Shown here: positions 59,051 to 64,000 of the stretch, one piece after another
Layout: each line of letters begins with the position of its first letter
How positions within the stretch are numbered: the stretch's first letter is position 1
Assembly: GCA_963790965.1 (NCBI GenBank)
Contig: CAWBQO010000006.1
Location: 1,116,001 to 1,180,000 of the forward strand
Length of the DNA stretch: 64,000 bases
From: CAWBQO01 sp963790965
Lineage (GTDB): Bacteria > Bacteroidota > Rhodothermia > Rhodothermales > DASSAV01
Direction: 5' to 3'
Program-made: the position numbers and the translations under genes
The notes under the pieces: generated by a model
What the model saw: the letters and a program-made list of their open reading frames with translations, nothing else
What the model was told of the DNA's origin: nothing
Databases searched by the model: none

Positions 59051-61981
59051 ATGCTGCGCTCTTTCCTCTTTTCGAACCGTTTCTTTGCGGTCGCCGCCGT
59101 GCTGCTCCTCGCCGCCACGAGCGTGCGGGCGCAGGTCGTGACGCACGACCCGGCCTTCCCAACGGAAGCGCAGCCGGTCACGATCTACTTTCACGCCAAA
59201 GAAGGGACCGGCGGCCTCGCCGGGTACACGGGAGACGTGTACGCGCACACGGGCGTCTTAACGAACCTCAGCACCTCGCTCGGAGACTGGCGTTACGTCA
59301 AGACGAACTGGGGGCAAAACACCCCCGCCACAAAGCTGGAGCGCCTCGCGCCCGACGAGTACAAGCTCACCATCGCCGATGTACGCGCCTATTACGGGGT
59401 GCCGGCGTCCGAAACGATCCAGAAGCTCGCCTTCGTCTTCCGCAGTGGCGTGCAGGTTGGCGGCGCGTACAAGGAAGGCAAGGCAAAGGACGCCGGCGGC
59501 GCGCCCGCCGATATCTTTGTCGATCTCTTTCAGGGCGGAGTCAATGTACGCTTTTCGCAGCCGAGCGTCTCGGCGCTCAATCCGATCATTGCCGCGCGTG
59601 ATACGACGATCGAAGTCGAAGCCGTAGCGTCCGTTGCAGGGGCGTCGCTCGAGAGCCTGCGGCTGCTCGTCGGCGGCGTCGAGGTTTCCTCAACCGGCGG
59701 CGACACGCTCCGCTACAGCCTCCCGCTTACCACGGCGGGGCGCTTTGACGTGCAGGCCATTGCGCGCTCGTCGGACGCGACGGCCGATACGGCGTCGTTC
59801 TACGCCGTGCGCAACCCGGAGGTCGTGAACTGGCCGCTGCCGGAGAATGTGATCGATGGGATCGGCATGAACGATGCCGATCCGACAACGGCGACGCTCT
59901 CCTTCTATGCGCCGGGCAAGTCGTTCGCCTATGTCATCGGCTCCTTCAACGACTGGGAGATCGATCCGGCCTTTTTCATGCACAAGGACGGCAGCCGGTT
60001 CTGGATCACCCTTCACGGGCTCGATCCCGGCCGGGAATACGCCTTCCAGTACTACATCGACGGCAGCCTCCGCATGGCCGACCTTTACTCCGAGAAGGTA
60101 CTCGTGCCCGGAGATGATGCGTACATCACGCCTGAGACGTACCCGGATCTGATGCCGTACCCGGAGAACAAGACCGTCGGCCCGGTGACCGTTTTTACGA
60201 CCGGCGAGCCGGACTTTGCTTTCTCCGCCTTCGACGCGCCGCCGCAGTCGAGCCTCGTCATCTACGAGCTGCTCGTCCGCGACTTCCTTGCGGCGCACGA
60301 CTACGAGACGCTGACCGACACGCTCTCGTACCTCGAACGGCTCGGCATCAACGCCATCGAGCTGATGCCGGTGAGCGAATTCGACGGCAACCTCAGCTGG
60401 GGATATAACCCGGACTTCCACCTCGCGGCGGACAAGTACTACGGCTCAGCCGAGAGCCTGAAGTGGTTTGTTGAACAGGCGCACCGTCGCGGCATCGCCG
60501 TCATCCTCGATGTGGTTTATAACCACGCCCACGACGACTCGCCGCTCGTTCGCCTCTACGGCGCTGTCGACGCGAATCCGTTCATCAACGTGCCGGCGCG
60601 GCACCCGTTCAGCGTCTTCCTCGATCTCAACCACGAGAACCCGTACGTGCAGTACTGGCTTGACCGCGCCAACCGGTTCTGGCTGGAGGAATACAACGTG
60701 GACGGCTACCGCTTTGACCTGAGCAAAGGCTTCACGCAGAAGAACACGGGAGACAACGTCGGTGCGTGGGGCGCGTACGACGCTTCCCGCGTTGCCATTC
60801 TGACCCGTATGGCGGACCGCATCTGGGACGTTGATCCGGAGGCGTACGTCATCCTCGAACACCTCGGCGACAATGCCGAAGAGCGGGTGCTGGCTGAGTA
60901 CGGCACCGATAACGGCAAGCCAGGCCTGATGCTCTGGGGCAAAATGACCGACGCCTACAACGAGGCCACCATGGGTTACAACAGTTCCGGTGCCTCGAAC
61001 TTCGCCTATGGCTATTACGGCACGCGCGGCTGGGCGGTGCCGAACCTCGTCACGTACATGGAAAGCCACGACGAGGAGCGCCTGATGGTCAAGAATCTTG
61101 CGTATGGCGCGTGCGCTGCGGCTCCCGCCGGAAGTGCGGTATGCTCCGGCGCATCGAGCGGGTACAGCGCGCGCGACCCGCGGACGGCGCTCGAAAGGAT
61201 GAAGATGGCCGGCGCGTTCTTCTTCACCATCCCCGGTCCGAAAATGATCTGGCAGTTCGGCGAGCTGGGTTACGACGTGAGCATCGACCAGAACGGCCGC
61301 ACCGGCTCCAAACCAATCCTCTGGCAGTACGCCGAGGATATGCAGCGCAAGCGGCTTTATGACGCATGGGCGGCGATGATCCACCTGCGCAACGATCATG
61401 AGGTCTTCAGCAGCCCGGAGACGCAGGTTACAATGGCGACCACCGGCGCGGTTAAGACGATCCGGCTCGTCCACCCGAGCCTGAGCGCCGTCATCGTCGG
61501 TAACTTCGACGTGCTCCCCCGCGAGGTGACGACCGCCTTCCCGGCGGCGGGTACCTGGTACGACTACTTCAGCGGCTCGCCGGCAGAGGTCCCGAGCAGT
61601 GGTCTTGCGGCGACGCTTGCGCCCGGCGAGTTCCACATCTACCTGAGTGCCTACGTTGCGCCGCCCGAGGGCAACCTGATCGGCGTAGGGACGGAAGAAC
61701 GGGCAGCCGAGTTGCCGGGCGGCCTCACGCTCGGGCAAAACTATCCCAATCCGTTCGCGAGCCATACGGTCGTTCCGTACACCGTGAGCGCTACGGGCAG
61801 CGTGCGATTGGCCGTTTACGACGTGCTCGGAAGGGAAGTCGGCGTGCTCGTCGATGAAGTCGTGGCGGCCGGCGCGCACACGGCGCGCTTCAACGCGGAC
61901 GCGCTTCCGAGCGGAACGTACTTTTACCGCCTTCGCGGAGCCGCCGACGTGCAGACCGGTATCATGACTGTGGCAAGGTAG
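59051..61981 (+). CDS. GH13 alpha-amylase family enzyme, surface-exported by T9SS
   Basis: 976 residues from the ATG at 59051 (the frame extends to 58976 but crosses the hairpin region). Signal peptide to 28. Order: N-terminal CBM-like domain (29-165), Ig-like spacer (166-255), CBM48/E-set domain (275-355, AYVIGSFNDWEID), GH13 barrel (400-780), beta-sandwich, and a T9SS type A tail (about 895-976). GH13 motifs: DVVYNH (487-492), GYRFDLSKG with nucleophile D556, ILEHLGD with acid E603, and ESHDEER with H673-D674. The CBM48 domain and motif forms resemble debranching or branching-type members. Cleaves or rearranges alpha-glucan outside the cell. Confidence 0.9.
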   Translation: MLRSFLFSNRFFAVAAVLLLAATSVRAQVVTHDPAFPTEAQPVTIYFHAKEGTGGLAGYTGDVYAHTGVLTNLSTSLGDWRYVKTNWGQNTPATKLERLAPDEYKLTIADVRAYYGVPASETIQKLAFVFRSGVQVGGAYKEGKAKDAGGAPADIFVDLFQGGVNVRFSQPSVSALNPIIAARDTTIEVEAVASVAGASLESLRLLVGGVEVSSTGGDTLRYSLPLTTAGRFDVQAIARSSDATADTASFYAVRNPEVVNWPLPENVIDGIGMNDADPTTATLSFYAPGKSFAYVIGSFNDWEIDPAFFMHKDGSRFWITLHGLDPGREYAFQYYIDGSLRMADLYSEKVLVPGDDAYITPETYPDLMPYPENKTVGPVTVFTTGEPDFAFSAFDAPPQSSLVIYELLVRDFLAAHDYETLTDTLSYLERLGINAIELMPVSEFDGNLSWGYNPDFHLAADKYYGSAESLKWFVEQAHRRGIAVILDVVYNHAHDDSPLVRLYGAVDANPFINVPARHPFSVFLDLNHENPYVQYWLDRANRFWLEEYNVDGYRFDLSKGFTQKNTGDNVGAWGAYDASRVAILTRMADRIWDVDPEAYVILEHLGDNAEERVLAEYGTDNGKPGLMLWGKMTDAYNEATMGYNSSGASNFAYGYYGTRGWAVPNLVTYMESHDEERLMVKNLAYGACAAAPAGSAVCSGASSGYSARDPRTALERMKMAGAFFFTIPGPKMIWQFGELGYDVSIDQNGRTGSKPILWQYAEDMQRKRLYDAWAAMIHLRNDHEVFSSPETQVTMATTGAVKTIRLVHPSLSAVIVGNFDVLPREVTTAFPAAGTWYDYFSGSPAEVPSSGLAATLAPGEFHIYLSAYVAPPEGNLIGVGTEERAAELPGGLTLGQNYPNPFASHTVVPYTVSATGSVRLAVYDVLGREVGVLVDEVVAAGAHTARFNADALPSGTYFYRLRGAADVQTGIMTVAR

Positions 61982-62005
61982 GACCAACCATCGTGAGGCG
62001 GCTCC

Positions 62006-62599
62006 ATGTATCCGACAGGCGAGAAACGCGGCACTTCCGCTGACCCTATCATTCGCGAGAATACGAAAGAGTGGACCTATGACGACCTGCGCGATTTACC
62101 GGAAAGCCACGACCAGATCGAGATATTAGACGGAGTGCTTTATATGTCGCCCTCTGCGCATATGCGCCATCATCAGCGCGTGATTTCAAAGCTTTTCGGC
62201 AAGCTGCATAACTGGGCTGATGGGCAGGGAGCCGGCGAGGTTTACACGGCGGCTACCGATGTGGTGTTTGCACACCGCCGCGTGCTGCAGCCCGATCTGT
62301 TCTTTATATCCAAGGATCGTCTGGACGAGATCGGGGCCTTCTTCCCGGGACCGCCGGATATGGTTGTGGAAGTCTTGTCTCCTTCCAGTGTCCAGTATGA
62401 CCGGCGGCAGAAGTACGCCATCTACGAGCAGTCCGGCGTGCGCGAGTACTGGATCGTGGATCCGGAGGAGCAGGAAGTGGAAGTCTTTGTTTTAAAAGAA
62501 GAGCGCTATGAAAGGCTCGGGAAGTGGGGCCGTGGCGCGTCGGCCCGGTCTGTAGTGCTCGACGGGTTTACCGTGGCGGTAGACGAACTGTTTAAATAG
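62006..62599 (+). CDS. Uma2 family (DUF820) endonuclease-like protein
   Basis: 197 residues with the Uma2/PD-(D/E)xK layout: WTYDDLRDLPES, DGVLYMSPSAHMRHHQRVISKL (about 43-64), VLQPDLFFISKDR (about 94-106), PDMVVEVLSPSSVQYDRRQKYAIYEQSGVREYWIVDPEEQEVEVF (about 118-162). The PD, ExL and K/Y-x-K elements of the nuclease core are present. The family is abundant in cyanobacteria and some Bacteroidota; its role is poorly known. It lies between two GH13 genes with gaps of only 24 and 13 bp, so it is co-transcribed with them, yet has no evident link to starch use. Confidence 0.85.
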   Translation: MYPTGEKRGTSADPIIRENTKEWTYDDLRDLPESHDQIEILDGVLYMSPSAHMRHHQRVISKLFGKLHNWADGQGAGEVYTAATDVVFAHRRVLQPDLFFISKDRLDEIGAFFPGPPDMVVEVLSPSSVQYDRRQKYAIYEQSGVREYWIVDPEEQEVEVFVLKEERYERLGKWGRGASARSVVLDGFTVAVDELFK

Positions 62600-62612
62600 A
62601 CCCTTTCTCCAG

Positions 62613-64000
62613 ATGTTCAAACGATTTACTTTCAGGATTAAGCTCTTCATCGCTGCAGGAGCCGTTTTCGCCGCCGGGTGCGCCCCGCGACCTGCGGTGG
62701 AAGCGCCTTCCGTCCCGCCGGTGGCCGAAGAGAAGGCACCGCCTGCCGCCTTCGGATCGATCTCGCCTGCCGATGCCGTGCCGGATTGGGCCAAAGACGC
62801 CGTCTTCTATCAGATCTTCCCCGAACGCTTTCGCAATGGCGACCCGTCCAATGATCCGACGGCCGAATCGCTCGAACTCGGCGTCCAGGTGCCGCCGTCG
62901 TGGCGCATTTCCCCCTGGACGGGCGACTGGTATGCGCAGGAAGATTGGGAAAAGGAGATGGGCGACTTCTACGAAGGTGGCGGCGTCTTCAACCGGCGCT
63001 ACGGCGGCGATCTGCAGGGCGTCGTAGAGGAGCTGAATTACCTGAAGGAACTTGGCATCAACGTCATTTACTTCAATCCCGTGTTCTACGCGCGGTCGAT
63101 GCACAAGTATGACGGCAACACCTTCCACCACATCGATCCGTACTTCGGCCCCGATCCGGACGGCGACCTGGCGCTCATGGCCACCGAGACCAGCAGCCCC
63201 TCCACCTGGCACGTGACGGCCGCCGACAGCCTCTTCTTCTCCCTCGTCCGGCAGGCGCACGCGCGCGGCATCCGCGTCATTATCGACGGCGTGTTCAACC
63301 ATACCGGGCGCAACTTCTTCGCTTTCGAGAACCTTCGCCGCGAGCAAGAGCGGTCGCCTTATAAGGACTGGTACATCGTTCAGTCGTACGACGACCCCGC
63401 CACGCCGGAGAACGAGTTCAGGTACAACGGCTGGTGGGGATATGACACGCTGCCCGAGCTCGCCGAGACGGACAACGACCTCCATCCCGGGCCGAAGGCG
63501 TACATCTTCGACGCGACCGCCCGTTGGATGGACCCCAACGGCGACGGCGACCTCTCTGACGGGATCGACGGCTGGCGGCTCGATGTGGCGAACGAAGTCC
63601 CGCTCGGCTTCTGGAACAACTGGAACCGGCACATCCGCTCCATCAACCCGGAGGCGTATACGGTGACGGAGATCTGGGAAAACGCGGCCGACTTCCTGCA
63701 GCGCGGCGGCTTCTCCGCGACCATGAACTATCACGGCTTCGCCTTTCCGGTCAAAGGATTCCTCGTCGACGGCGCGCTCGAACCTGCCGCCTTCGCCGAG
63801 CAGATCGAAGAGCGGCGCGAGGAGTACCCCGTGGTGCGGCAGTATGCGCAGCAGAATTTGATGGATTCGCACGACACCGACCGGCTCGCCTCCATGATCG
63901 TAAACGCCGGGCGGCAGCCCTACGAGAACGCGGACCGGTTTGACTACGACGTTACCAGCCGCGTCTCTCCTCGCAACTCTCCGCTCGTGGAGGTGCGCGC
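62613..64000 (+). CDS. GH13 amylase/cyclomaltodextrinase-like lipoprotein (3' end outside window)
   Basis: 462 codons are visible before the edge, with no stop. The leader MFKRFTFRIKLFIAAGAVFAAGC has a lipobox cysteine at residue 23. GH13 catalytic barrel from about 60: DAVFYQIFPERF (62-73), DGVFNH (225-230), DGWRLDVANE with nucleophile D324, TEIWE with acid E353, and LMDSHDTDR with H420-D421. The early segment WRISPWTGDWYAQ and the lipoprotein leader are as in SusG/neopullulanase-type enzymes anchored at the outer membrane or in the periplasm. Start at the ATG 13 bp after the Uma2 stop. It would cut oligosaccharides made by the upstream exported amylase. Confidence 0.88.
   Translation, partial: MFKRFTFRIKLFIAAGAVFAAGCAPRPAVEAPSVPPVAEEKAPPAAFGSISPADAVPDWAKDAVFYQIFPERFRNGDPSNDPTAESLELGVQVPPSWRISPWTGDWYAQEDWEKEMGDFYEGGGVFNRRYGGDLQGVVEELNYLKELGINVIYFNPVFYARSMHKYDGNTFHHIDPYFGPDPDGDLALMATETSSPSTWHVTAADSLFFSLVRQAHARGIRVIIDGVFNHTGRNFFAFENLRREQERSPYKDWYIVQSYDDPATPENEFRYNGWWGYDTLPELAETDNDLHPGPKAYIFDATARWMDPNGDGDLSDGIDGWRLDVANEVPLGFWNNWNRHIRSINPEAYTVTEIWENAADFLQRGGFSATMNYHGFAFPVKGFLVDGALEPAAFAEQIEERREEYPVVRQYAQQNLMDSHDTDRLASMIVNAGRQPYENADRFDYDVTSRVSPRNSPLVEVR

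Noticed and set aside
60446..61987. Minus-strand open frame of 513 codons opposite the amylase gene
   Set aside because: The + strand carries intact GH13 catalytic motifs; the antisense translation is low-complexity Arg/Val/Asp/His-rich.
1..64000. CRISPR arrays, tRNA or rRNA genes, insertion sequences, prophage
   Set aside because: No regularly spaced direct repeats, cloverleaf-like T-arm sequence, transposase or integrase motif was seen on reading; a tRNA scan was not possible.

Overview
The window is high-GC DNA that looks like a chromosomal segment of a Bacteroidota member, most likely from the Rhodothermales. The reasons are several proteins ending in a type IX secretion (T9SS) type A sorting domain (positions 2707, 17002, 56904 and 59051, probably also 52029), a PorV/PorQ family barrel, TonB-dependent receptors with N-terminal carboxypeptidase-regulatory-like domains, lipoproteins with clear lipoboxes, and otherwise Gram-negative envelope genes. 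I found no rRNA, tRNA, CRISPR array, transposase or phage module. The strain assignment is inference.

Layout. (1) 1-7.6 kb, minus strand: a von Willebrand A protein, a TPR protein, a T9SS-sorted protein whose signal peptide is out of frame with its body, a small lipoprotein, two related beta-propeller lipoproteins that share the same promoter and operator architecture, and a truncated secreted protein that resembles the start of a subtilase. (2) 8-14.4 kb: an AbgT-family transporter, a small conserved protein, a TonB-C-like lipoprotein, a TPP riboswitch with terminator ahead of a TonB-dependent receptor (thus probably a thiamin-compound receptor), and a frameshifted M15-like (DUF5715-like) protein. 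(3) 14.9-28.9 kb, housekeeping: mannose-1-phosphate guanylyltransferase, two metallophosphatases (one LpxH-like), a secreted cohesin/dockerin-like protein, a membrane endonuclease/exonuclease/phosphatase protein, two rhomboids, PBP1A, SbcD, a hotdog thioesterase, a conserved unknown, and IspE. (4) 29-42.4 kb: a capsule or exopolysaccharide locus (export protein, chain-length regulator, polymerase, flippase, glycosyltransferases, one decayed glycosyltransferase and an oppositely oriented GT11-like enzyme), closed by a BamA-like barrel. (5) 42.4-47.7 kb: dUTPase, PBP2, a left-handed beta-helix acyltransferase, IspG. (6) 48-64 kb: an alpha-glucan (starch) utilisation locus: LacI regulator with operators, TonB receptor, a 1207-residue secreted partner, PorV-like barrel, a four-module glucan-binding-like T9SS protein, a T9SS GH13 amylase, a Uma2 nuclease-like protein and a GH13 lipoprotein cut by the window edge.

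How the genes work together. The starch locus reads as a complete outside-in pathway (surface binding and hydrolysis, TonB import, LacI control), but no SusD homologue is recognisable. The 1207-residue protein and the PorV-like protein occupy that place. The capsule locus has polymerase and flippase (Wzx/Wzy type) but no initiating phosphoglycosyltransferase here. ManC at 14.9 kb may supply GDP-mannose, the precursor of the GDP-fucose a GT11 enzyme would need.

The most novel-looking signal is a three-copy TGTAGGGG-type operator array with 21- and 23-bp steps, placed at exactly the same distance (64 bp) from the start codons of the two beta-propeller lipoprotein genes. Three genes (around 3990, 4785 and 14066) are each broken by what looks like a single missing base beside a short homopolymer. 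Sequencing or assembly error is therefore as likely as true decay.
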